The translations under genes were made by a program, and so were the position numbers. DNA of 64,000 nucleotides from Reticulitermes lucifugus. Lineage: Eukaryota > Arthropoda > Insecta > Blattodea > Rhinotermitidae. This document shows positions 1 to 9,610 of this stretch, piece after piece; position 1 is the stretch's first letter; each line of letters starts with the position of its first letter. The stretch covers positions 23,838 to 87,837 of the forward strand of contig JAKCWW010000898.1 in assembly GCA_026260175.1 (NCBI GenBank), read 5' to 3'. Under the pieces are notes generated by a model. That model was not told the DNA's origin, did no database searches, and saw only the letters and a program-made list of their open reading frames with translations.

Positions 1-598
1 TAAGATTGTCGATGAATTTCCAAAAACACTGCTTTCAGGCACGACAGATTTCTATTCGTTATTTGATTTCTACAAATACACGCCTCCGCATGTCTGGAGT
101 TACATCACAAGAACAGGTTGTGGGGTGTCAAACCTGTTATCTCATAAGCTCCTCCATCCTCCAACCCACAGGCAATCTGTCATCAGGTGCACAGCAAGCA
201 ACACTGCTGTAATCAGGCGGTACTCCATATTGCTAAAAAAAATTTCAACCTCGTCTTATTCAAACTACGGAAAGGCAAATTTCTCCAGCTTATCAAATTA
301 AATAGTTTCCATGGTTGTGGCCTCGTCACAACAAAAGGGGCCTTATAATTTTATCACAAAGCAGGCCACTCCACATACGAACACATTAGCTTGCAGCTAG
401 CACAAACCCTTCGAGCAAACCTTCACGTTAGTGCTTTGATATTTATCAATGTGTGTAATAGTTAAGAAAATACAACATTCTATAGATTCGTAGCGACTTT
501 ACTGGACACATCGTATTCTTCGCAACTAATATAAACAGACTGAATTTATTGGCCTGTTAAAGAAAACGAGACAGGCAATGTACCTGTAAACGTAACAT
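1..598. other. No recognisable gene
   Basis: AT-rich sequence without a domain-bearing frame. The only open frame, near the left edge, is 68 codons with ordinary composition. I see no repeat family in it. Confidence 0.6.
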
Positions 599-1063
599 TG
601 AGCCGCGTTCGCGTAAATATTGTTGAAGTGGAAAATGAGTAATTATTACACATTCTGAGTGTGTTTATAGCCTTAGTTATTCAGCATGCGCCGAATTATA
701 TTGTCATATGTGACCTGACTGGCTGTACCATATTTTTCCACATTATCTCACATAAGGCACGATTTTCGGGAAAAAAAATATTGAACAAAAAACGTGTGAT
801 TTTATTTTCTCTGCAAATTTGGTCTGAAACACTTCTTATTCTAAGAAGAATTGAGAAAGATATTATCATAAATGTAGACAGGTCTTCATGTAAAGTATCC
901 GCTATTCTTGTCGGATTTTAACGAAACTTGAATTTTTTCGACACATTTTCGAAAAATAATCAAATTTCATGAAAAATGTGTCCAGTAGGAGCCGATTTCT
1001 TTCATGAGGACGAGCAGACATGACGAAGCTAGTAGTCACTTTTCGCAATTTTGCGAAAGCGCC
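599..1063 (-). repeat. Dispersed repeat, copy 1 of 2
   Basis: This segment is closely similar along its length to 27267-27752 in the same orientation. Shared landmarks are the GCGTTCGCGTAA start, an inner CCACATTATCTC block, a TATTATCATAAATGT block and an ACATGACGAAGCTA/GTAGT block near the end. Scattered differences and small indels indicate two old copies of one interspersed repeat rather than a recent duplication. Minus orientation is suggested because reversed translations give short broken peptides of the kind I associate with a common cockroach/termite repeat; that is recollection, not a search. The 86-codon plus-strand frame inside is best read as chance. Family unassigned. Confidence 0.7.
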
Positions 1064-1437
1064 AATAATTAGATCCTAACGTTCTGAGGCAAACATCTTG
1101 CCTTAGTGCATTCCGTTTCATCACTCAAGCGCAGGTTTCTTCGTGAATGTTGTTACAGACACAGCGACTTATAGAATGTTTGATACTATTTGCCTATGAG
1201 TCTTTCTTACTCTTACCTACTCCTGTTCAAAAGCTTAAAATATTACAATATTCGAAATTATAAGATTACCAATTTTGTGTGCAGCACTGTCACAGACTGA
1301 GGGGTCTGAGAAGGACGTGTTGTCGGAAATATTGATAACGAAGACAGAGGAAGCAAAAAGAGGCCAGAAAAAATTTCAAAATAAGAAGCTTCAGAATTCT
1401 GATTTTCACCAATTATTACTATGGTGATCATGTAGAG
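1064..1437. other. No recognisable gene
   Basis: Nothing recognisable between the dispersed repeat and the LINE-like fragment. Confidence 0.5.
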
Positions 1438-1560
1438 ACATGGAAGTAGATGGGAGGATAATATTACAGGCTATCTGAAAGATTTAACTACTTTCAGAAG
1501 AGGCTCCAATGGCGAGCTACTGTCAACAAGGCATTAATGATCTTGTTTTCCTAAAAGGCG
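1438..1560 (+). mobile_element. LINE ORF2 C-terminal fragment (tentative)
   Basis: The plus strand encodes a short RWEDNI-like peptide and then, after a frame change, a QWRATVNKALM-like peptide. The order and spacing match the last residues of the insect LINE ORF2 whose tails also lie at 1780-2560 and 32140-32450. The fragment is too short and broken to be functional. Confidence is limited by length. Confidence 0.35.
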
Positions 1561-1779
1561 GAAAATTGACAGATCGGCTAAGACATCCGAGTATGTTTCC
1601 ACTCCTCAAAATTAGTTACATGGTTGACACAACCTTGATGCTTCCGCACAACTCAATTGATGCTGTTCATCTTTTTTCAGTATTTTGGTTATTCTTGTCC
1701 ACTTTTCAGTTCGACACAAAAGTCGACATTTTCTAAAATGTCAATTCAGCATACCTAACTGCATGGAGCAGAGTCCTTT

Positions 1780-2560
1780 CTGAGAAGTTAACAGGTCCTT
1801 AGCTAGTCAAGAAATTCCATGCATTTTATGCAACCCGAAGGTTTATTACCGCATTCACAAGTGCCTGCCAACTTTCCTTATCCTGAGCCAGATCAATCCA
1901 GCCCAAGTCTCCCCATCCCATTTCTGGAAGATCCAGTTTAAAACTGTCCTCCCGTTTACGTCAAGTCTTCCAAGTATCTCTTTCCTTCAGGTCTCCACAC
2001 AAAAATCTTTTATGCACCTCTCCTGTCTCCCATACGTGCCACGTGCCTCCCCATTGTATTCTTCTTGATTGGATAGCCCGAAAATATTTGGTGAGGAGTA
2101 CAAATCATAAAGCCGATCCCGATGGCCTCGCTCTACGGCGTAGGTCTGCAGCCGCTCACTTGCTGAGATTGCGGGTTCGAATCCCGACAGGGGCATGGAT
2201 GTCTGTCTCTTGTGAGTGCTGTGTGTTGTCAGGTAGAGGTCTCTGCGAAGGGCCGATCACTCGTCCAGAGGAGTCCTACCGAGTGTGGTGTGTCTGAGTG
2301 TGACCGTGAAGCCTCAATAATGAGGGGGTCTGGGACCACTAGGGCTGTCGAACCATGAAAAAAAAATTCCAAAAGCCCCCTCTTTATGTACTCTTCTCCA
2401 CTCCCCTGTTATCTCGTGCCTCTTAGGCCAAAATATTTTCTTTAGCACCCTAAGCCCAAACACCCTGAACCTACGTTCCTTCCTCCATGTTAGAAACCAA
2501 GTTTCACACCCATACGAACCACCTACCTATCTTCAGTGTCAATGAGCTAACTGGTATGTG
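1780..2560 (-). mobile_element. LINE 3'-end fragment split by a SINE
   Basis: Read on the minus strand, 2365-2560 encodes a YGCETW peptide followed by an RFRVFGLRVLKKIF run and a HEITGEWRRVH run. This is the post-RT region of a common insect non-LTR ORF2. The reading resumes at about 2056 and continues to 1780 with HVARMG, PEGKR and a terminal tail, through several stops. Between the halves lies a tRNA-headed SINE in the opposite orientation. The fragment is inactive. The same 3' tail recurs near 16215-16440 and 32140-32450. Confidence 0.65.
2108..2355 (+). mobile_element. SINE family A, copy 1
   Basis: The tRNA-like head carries an A-box-like stretch (GGCCTCGCTCTA) and a good B box (GGGTTCGAATCCC at about 2174-2186). 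The body has the family A landmarks GATCACTCGTCCAGAGGAG, TCCTACCGAGTGTG and AGCCTCAATAATGAGG, and ends in a short A-run. RNA polymerase III would transcribe the head; mobility depends on a partner LINE in trans. It lies inside a minus-strand LINE tail. I could not identify a clear target-site duplication. Confidence 0.8.
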
Positions 2561-5500
2561 TCTATGATTCCACTCTACACATGCCGATAATTCGCCGCAT
2601 TATCAAATTACCATTTCTACTTGGTGAAGCCGAATGTGATGACATTTCGAAATCAACACAAGTGTCTATATTAGTTTCTCGAGCACTTAGTAACGTAAAT
2701 ATTTATGCAACGCCGTCGTTAGTGGCATCTATCACAGAGATAATTTAAGGCTACCGCCAACTCTCCTTTGTACGATACTGGCTTCTGGTCGCGGATACAG
2801 TTTATGTAACCCTGTCACACGTACCCTTTGAAGCAAAGAGTGAGAAAAGTGTACTGTTCTGTTATAGCTATGTATATGATTTTAAATGATTTACCGACTG
2901 TTTACAATCGCTACTTGTTACAGAAACATAACTGTTTTAGTATTAAAATCAACCTAATTAATTTCCCGACTTATTATGTAAATTATTCGGACGGCGACAG
3001 ATTACGAGAACATTTAGCACGACGAAGTAATTGAAACCACCAATTATTTTACGGAAAATATAACAATAGCAATAATAATAAGCAAGAAGTCACATTTTAC
3101 CTGTGAAGTGTAGAATTTTGATGCACTTTTGATATCGATTTTCTTCTGCATGTTTCGAGACAAAAACAAAGACGGAACCTGCTTTTATTGCGAGCGCAGT
3201 AACTAACTTCCTGTAATCGGCGGTTCGTGTTCGAAACCTGAACATGTCGATTACGGACGTAACTATTTATTTTCGGCGTACAAATTGGGGTTTGATGAGC
3301 ACAACATTCGGCTTGAGAAATTAGGGGAGAGAAGAAAATTTAGAAAAGGACAGTGGCGACTACCGCTTCAAGGACGGTAGGGACACGTCGCGGTGTTTCT
3401 TTGTGAAATCCCGTGCTCCACAAGGGAAGGTTAGAAGTAACCCGCCCCAGGATATTCGTCTATTACGAGTTTGAGGTGTCCCAACTCATATGAGACCGTT
3501 CCAGCGTGCCGTTTGGTCTAGCCAATTAGGCTTAAAAATTTGAATTGTAAAATTCGGCCAATTGGAGACAAAATTTATGTTTCGGTCAATGTAAAGTCTT
3601 GCATGAGCGGGGAAGATTTCGTTAGGCAGACCGAGAACGCGAAATTTAAAGGGACTCTGGTGTGTGCAACGTTAGAAGACAGTGGGGAGTTGTATTAAGT
3701 GCCGTCCCCAATCAAAAATTAATAGCTAAACATAGTTAATTCATCACAGTACTATTCTGGCAATAAATCTTTATAAGAATTCATCAATTATTTAATTGGA
3801 CTAACTGGCGAAGTGAGCGCTGGCGCTGAGTTACCTCCCCGGAATATTCCCATCATGATGAGACCTCACATCGCCGACGCCGATCTGAGCGGTAAGATTC
3901 CTTGAACATTTCAAGACATTCCACAACAAACTACTGATGAGTGAGACGGATACTTTTACGGCAATTCTTCTGCTTCATACTTGTCACTTAGACGTACTCT
4001 ACTAGTAAATCTGGAACAAGGTGCCTGAAACTAGTATTTTAACTTGCAGAACTTACATACATTTAAGCCTAAACAGAAATGTGAGAGATCCAAGCTCCTC
4101 ACGGCCGTGTTTGAGACAATCGCCGGGACGTAACCTTCAGGAGAGAATACGCAGGTTTCTCCGAAACATCAATACGCATCTACAAAATCACACGTTCTCA
4201 CTCTCAGAATTCTGTAATTTTAACATAAAAGTTAATTTCTAAGTTTCGCGATTTTCTGTGATAATTCCTTTGGAAAAGTGCCATATTGCACATGAATGTA
4301 TTAAAAGCCCAGAAGTGGAAAAAAATAGTTCAGGACTACTGGAAACCAAAATTATTCCAAAGTTCATGGATAGACTTCTTGTCATTTAAATATTCTGGTT
4401 TATATTTTATGAAAATATAATTTTATTTTCAATTATTCGAATCTCGAGATTATTACTCTAGAATTTTAATTTCGCGCCCAAATACACCTTTTAAACTTTA
4501 AAACGCACACTGCCATCCAGTCCTCATTGTAAAATGAGAATAAAAATTCAACACATGCAGTTCATTAAACAGAACTTTCAACGTGTATTTCCCACCCACA
4601 GGACATACAAAGTCCAGCTGTCATGGGTGTTAAATTTCAGCGACGCGATGACGTCAAAAAAAACTTCAAACAAATATAAAACTGTATGTGGCGGAAAATG
4701 TTTTGTATAAAACAGCAGACGTCTTTCATAATGCCGCTGGTCTCACAGTCTCTGTGTATACTGCAATTCCCACGTAATGGCCGGACAACTGGATTCCACT
4801 GATATGGGATTGATATTTTCTACCCACTACATTTAGTAGCTATGGAATGAAAGCTGAAATTTCACTCGTGAAATACTTTACAAATCCATAGAGTTTAACC
4901 TATTTATTGTAAATGTAAATATTAGAAAACAGGATACTTAAAAACCTTCACCATCACACAGCTTAATTATTTATAGTCATAATTATTACATGCTGGCCGT
5001 ATGCAGCCGTTTCTAAGTGCTTTGGGGGCAAGCAGTAAAGCGGGTCGGGGGGGGGGCGTTGAAAACTAACCATAAGTTAAGACTTTCATCACTTCAAAAT
5101 CATGTTATGAGAATATAAGAAAATTACACGACAGTAATTTTTTTTCGAAAAATTACTATTATTTCTTCAGGTATTTTGCGATTACTGTTCAGTTTATTAA
5201 GTACGTAATATTGCATCATGCAAAGAATGTGTAAAAATGAACCGTAAAGGACGCGAAAGGAAATGGTAGCTGCACTGTTAAAGTAGTGACCCAGCTTTTG
5301 CCTGAAGGGACTTACGGAACCAATTAAACCAGAGGAACACTAAGACGACTAGCGGACCGATATGCGAAACGGTGGCTTCCCGAATATAAAGCCAGACTGT
5401 AAAGTACTCGACCGTGACACTCAGTTCGATTTATTGCTTTCGTTTAAAAACAAAAGACAAGAGAAAAAGCTGAAAGATGAACTATGGGTAATATTAATGA

Positions 5501-5690
5501 ACTGTTCTAGATTTAAGGTTTGTTGATCTATTGCAAAGAGCCTGATCACTAAAATGTTCAATAATACACAATCACTGTACATAAACATGAGCCAATCCTT
5601 CATTTATTTACAAAATCATTTCCTACGTGTTTTGGCCTGAAAACTCCCATTAAAACAGTAAAGCACTATTGAAGATGTACGATTAATAAG
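2561..5690. other. No recognisable gene (3.1 kb)
   Basis: AT-rich, with open frames of at most 73 codons and no domain signatures. A 10-base G run sits at 5047-5056. I see no family assignable from sequence alone. Confidence 0.55.
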
Positions 5691-5716
5691 ATTATTATTA
5701 TTATTATTATTATTAC
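5691..5716. repeat. (ATT)n microsatellite
   Basis: Uninterrupted ATT trinucleotide run of about 26 bases, flanked by AT-rich DNA. Confidence 0.95.
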
Positions 5717-6305
5717 TAATATAATATTATATTCCATTCGTGCTGTTTTACATAAATCATCATCGAAGGCTCACATTATGTATTAAATAATTATTCGGCC
5801 CTAAATTTATCTAACGCTGATGTTGCTGTTAGGATCCTACCACTCCAGGTCATGCACATACACACACACGTTCCGTCACAATTTACTGGAGTCATGGAAA
5901 CGGGCATTATTAAGGGCATTAGAAAGAGAACCACCCAGTGTAACCGTTTGATACTTGTGACGGTATCCTGAAGGACGTGTTGCTCTTTTTAATATACCGG
6001 TGAGGGTAAAATTTAAAAAAAAATTCTAAGCATCCTAACTGAAACATAAACCAATATTTTTGGTATTATTTTACAAAGCTGAGAACAAATGAATTTTGGG
6101 GAATAGGCTGTAAACTTACACAGATGAGTCGCTGAAATAACATGGGCGGGATATAGCATGCGATTTTTATAAATATATATTATTAATGTCATAATCTTCG
6201 GTAATTCCCCATTTTTTGTAATTGTGAGTTTAGTTAGCGGACGCAGCACTTTGTAATTTTGTACTTTTGACTTAGGTACAGAATGATCATCATATCGTAA
6301 TTGTG
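5717..6305. other. No recognisable gene
   Basis: No supported coding frame or repeat. The 78- and 100-codon minus-strand frames at 6013-6536 overlap the foldback arm and the motif beside it and look like chance. Confidence 0.5.
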
Positions 6306-6331
6306 GGTCTTTTTAAGACCGAAACATGTAG
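6306..6331 (+). repeat. Solitary hairpin-GAAACATGTA motif
   Basis: A 6-bp hairpin (GGTCTT paired with AAGACC) is followed directly by GAAACATGTA. This is the downstream half of the hammerhead-like motif found in the foldbacks of this window. The upstream CTGANGA half is not recognisable here, so this copy is probably decayed. Confidence 0.5.
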
Positions 6332-6440
6332 CAAATGGTTTTGTATGTTGTGTAAATGAAGAACGGACATGCATACATACAATCGTTCGTGCTCCGTGCA
6401 GTACGATTAGTACCCGTATACATTCCAACACCTGCACTGT

Positions 6441-6880
6441 AGTTAGATACAATAACAGACAAACATGTGGTAATCCTCCTACATGTTTCCGCCTTTTTAG
6501 GCCATTCTCAGGGAGGTATTCAACAAAGAAATACAATAATTGTTATTTATATAATAGATGTGCAATGGTACAGTTAAAATATAAATATTATAATAGTTAA
6601 AAAGTTTAAAAAGCATAGTAGCTCTACAGTGCGTATTGTAATAGTTATTATTTGATTGCAAACATCTAGTGAAGAAAATCATCTTCGTTTTCAGGGATAT
6701 ATCCGTATAGCCTGTGGCTGTATCACCATGGATGAATACACATTGCACTCTGCCATTGCACATCTATGACCTAACTAGCCATTATTGTATTTTTTGTTGA
6801 ATACCTCTCTGAAGATGGCAAAAAAATACCGAAACACGTAGGAGAATTACCATATGTTTGTATATTATTGTATATAATTA
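6441..6880. repeat. Foldback element with hammerhead-like motifs in both arms
   Basis: The arms 6441-6541 and 6780-6880 are inverted copies of each other, clearly similar over about 85-100 bp. Each arm reads outward as TTGTTGAATACCTC, CTGA, a short hairpin, GAAAC, AYGTAGGAG and AATTACCA-like DNA. In the left arm (minus strand) 6512-6516 CCTCC pairs perfectly with 6475-6479 GGAGG around the core. In the right arm (plus strand) 6805-6808 pairs with 6841-6844, including one G-U pair. Core residues are CTGAGAA (left, altered) and CTGAAGA (right). The ~240 bp centre is AT-rich and non-coding. Ribozyme identity is inference. Confidence 0.65.
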
Positions 6881-7943
6881 TAAAGCAGTTGTTGGAATAT
6901 ATATGGCGACATGTATACATCTATACTCTATGTAAAAATACTTCTGTACACAGTGGTTGTATGTTACTCAATATGTTTATGCAATTTGTACACGGTATAA
7001 AACAAATAGGCTCAAAAATGCTTTGTCACTACTTTAAGGGAGCATTAAAGGGCGATCGTTTGTAAAGGTAACAACGAAAAGCGCATTAACTAAATGTTAA
7101 TTTTACTGACAGAATGTAAATACTGGATGTGTGTGCTAAATCTGCTGTTCGGTATGTCAAATGTAAACGCAAAATAATAAAACAAACTCATTACAAAACA
7201 AAGAAATAAACATTTTAACACCAGTTGCAATTTATTTCTGCTTTTCATGCACAGCAATGGCAATCATAGGCAACTCGGGAAGCTCGCAAGCAACAGGTTT
7301 AGAAAGGCAGCTACGACTTTAAGCGCTCATACAACTGGGTTCAATACCATAGGGTCAAACAACAAGAACTCTACGAAACCTTTGTCGCAGTGTTCAACAT
7401 ATCCACGACAGTAGTTCGTGCTATTCTTTAGCACTCCCTAGGGGTCAATAAATCACGTAGGATACATTGAATGAGACTCGAATATAAATGAGGAAAATTC
7501 ATAAAAAAATTTCTTTGGAAATCTCAAAGCAAGGGAAAAGGTGGAACATATAAAAGAACATTTGAGATTAACATCAAAATCAACCGTCGAGAAACTGGAT
7601 ACGAATATGCGGACAGGAATGAAGTGAGTCATGACGGGATCAAATGATGGCTTTTGTAGACATGTCCATGAACCTTTAGGTTCCGTAGAAAGAAGAGGAT
7701 TATGTTTACGGCCTGGAGTTTCCATCCAGGTAGTTACCATATGATAGTTACTGTAGTGCATAGTTGTTACGTGAAAGGCAGTCTATGCAAGGCACTCTCC
7801 TATCATGTGTACACAGAGAAAGCCACGATAACTGCACATAGCAGGCAAGAAACACGTCTTCAGCTACAGGTTGTGCATGTTACAGAGGTTTGGGTTTATA
7901 TTTCAGTTAGTATCCAAAGTACAGTAATGAAAATAAAAAGTAA
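6881..7943. other. No recognisable gene
   Basis: Two overlapping 102-codon frames on opposite strands (7453-7761 and 7702-8010) have no domain character. The plus frame runs into the palindrome at 7944, which argues against a real protein. Confidence 0.5.
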
Positions 7944-8006
7944 GATGAGCTCTGCGCGTCGTGTGGTAATTGGTAAACAATTACCACACGACGCGCAGAG
8001 CTCATC
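7944..8006. repeat. Perfect 29-bp inverted repeat, 5-nt loop
   Basis: Bases 7944-7972 and 7978-8006 are perfect reverse complements, separated by GTAAA. The arms start and end with GATGAGCTCTGCGC / GCGCAGAGCTCATC. RNA from either strand would form a 29-bp hairpin and the DNA could extrude a cruciform. The right arm overlaps the first unit of the adjacent 37-bp tandem array. The perfect match suggests recent origin or ongoing correction. Confidence 0.97.
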
Positions 8007-8117
8007 CTAGCCGCGTAATATCCCAAAGAGCGCAGAGCTCATCCTAGCCGCGTAATATCCCAAAGAGCGCAGAGCTCATCCTAGCCGCGTAATATCCCAA
8101 AGAGCGCAGAGCTCATC
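7993..8117. repeat. 37-bp tandem array (about 3.4 units)
   Basis: Units start at 7993, 8030, 8067 and 8104 with exact period 37; the last is cut after 14 bases (GCGCAGAGCTCATC). The visible units are identical. The same 14-mer is also the outer end of the left arm of the palindrome, in reverse. Downstream to about 8300 the DNA is richer in CG dinucleotides than its surroundings. Confidence 0.97.
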
Positions 8118-8362
8118 AACATCGCGGGCGGAAGCCTGAAATCAAAAACTAGGATGTTAAGCTACGTAGCACTGTCACTCTGACTGTCAAATCATTTACG
8201 CACGTAGAGCACACCGCGCCGCTTTGACTCTCGCACTTTCGGTGACCACTTGTTTAACGTCACTAGCGCCAAGTAGTGGTGCAGTTCGTCGTGCTTCGGA
8301 CGTTTCCGTCATACCTTATCCACGGAAATTTTAAAATGTTTGCAGCATGCCTGAATAATTAC
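8118..8362. other. CG-richer non-coding stretch
   Basis: Contains clusters such as CGCGGGCGG and ACCGCGCCGC just after the tandem array. It could be part of the same repeat or a former promoter. No TATA box, initiator or coding exon could be supported. Confidence 0.35.
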
Positions 8363-8783
8363 AGGTCCATAATCCCTTATCCGAAACTCCTGGAGCCAGA
8401 TGTATTACGAAGTTCAGAATTTTTCGAATTTTATAAAGGTAATATGGTGCGTATATCGCATATTACGTACCATCTCCAGCGGGGTCTGGGGCATCACCCC
8501 GTAATGAAACACGTTACTGATTCTGCAGCGAAACGTATTAATATTCACACTATGTGACACAAAGAAAGATTATAAATATGATTACAGTGCACTTACAGTT
8601 TATTTATATACTGTATTAATAAACTGGTAAATTAAATAGTGGGATATATACTGACCGTAAATACTCTAGCACTTTTTATTTCTTAGGAAAACATTCAGTA
8701 AAACTTCAAGCATATACAAGTTCAAAATTTGCGGTTTTCAAGCTTTTCGGCTTCCCTAATTGCGGATAAGAGATTGTGGACCT
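8363..8783. mobile_element. MITE-like element with ~28-bp terminal inverted repeats
   Basis: The left end AGGTCCATAATCCCTTATCC (8363-8382) matches the inverted right end AGGTCCACAATCTCTTATCC (8764-8783) with two mismatches, and partial inverted similarity continues inward. The interior is AT-rich and non-coding. A TA lies next to each end, compatible with a TA target duplication of the pogo/Tc1 group, but decay prevents certainty. The 93-codon plus frame across the left end is incidental. Confidence 0.65.
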
Positions 8784-9227
8784 ACAGCGAATTTATAAGT
8801 ATGTAGTATTAATACACGTTTTAGTGTTATATAACCTGAAGGATTGTTGAAATTAATATTAAGACAGAAAAAACACATACTTACACCAGGGGGTGCACAA
8901 ATTTTCCAAAAATCTAGGAGCCACATCAAAATTCTAGGAGCCAGAAGGGTGACAAAATAACAAGTTCCACACTGAGAACACACAAATACTCGTATTAACC
9001 GTCACGGTACAAAACGCAATCTTCCGGGCGATCTGGTGCACGGCACTTGTGCACTTCTGACCTCCGCTATCATCCCTGCCTACAAAGTACACACTTTACT
9101 TGTGCACATGGAATTGTCGGGGAAAGATAGTTTCGATAGGCAGGACAGCTCCAAACTTTTGCAAAGTAATTCGATACCATGACTCTAGAAATTACACAAA
9201 CGAACGCACCTCTAGGCTATTAAAGCG
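8784..9227. other. No recognisable gene
   Basis: Nothing recognisable. Frames are short and without domains. Confidence 0.5.
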
Positions 9228-9477
9228 GTTGCTGTGAACGCCATATCGGCATACGAGGGAATGGAGGTATAGCCTCACTCCTTCTTAAACTCGGTATTAG
9301 AAGTGAGTCCAGCTTCACGCCGTGGCCTCTTTACGCCCAGGGAAAGAGCCCTGGCACCCATTAAAAAGAAGACTGCGTAGGCTCCAGGGCCGGTAAGTAC
9401 GTTTTGAAGAAGCAGTGGGGAATCGAACTATGACTGTTCTGTTGTCCAGTCCGTAGCCTAGTCGCTGCCCTGGCACC
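9228..9477 (-). mobile_element. SINE family C, copy 1
   Basis: On the minus strand the head has an A-box-like GGCAGCGACTAGG and a B box AGTTCGATTCCCC (about 9418-9430). The body shares with other C copies the gcc(a)gg-rich centre and a 3' part that on the plus strand reads as CTTCTTAAACTCGG near 9282-9295. Degenerate compared with the copy at 15325-15592. Confidence 0.7.
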
Positions 9478-9565
9478 ATTTCGACGCTACAATTATTTAT
9501 AAAGTTTGCAACTTAAGTCTGTATGCTGTGCTTTAAACTAAGCACTATACTAATGGTATCCATAT

Positions 9566-9610
9566 TCCTCCCTGACGATGGTCTATGGGGACCGAAGCAT
9601 GTAGGAGAAG
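9566..9610 (+). repeat. Hammerhead-like motif, solitary copy
   Basis: Core CTGACGA at 9572-9578, hairpin GGTC (9580-9583) with GACC (9590-9593), then GAAGCATGTA. The outer stem pairs 9568-9571 with 9604-9607 (CTCC/GGAG). GAAAC is changed to GAAGC here. One extra T separates the CTGACGA core from the hairpin, as in the other copies. Confidence 0.55.

Noticed and set aside
2043-2297. 84-codon frame with an RVRIPTGAW-like peptide, and similar tRNA-head frames elsewhere
   Set aside because: These are translations of SINE tRNA-like heads, not proteins.
7993-8117. CRISPR array
   Set aside because: The 37-bp units are contiguous with no variable spacers, and the genome is eukaryotic.
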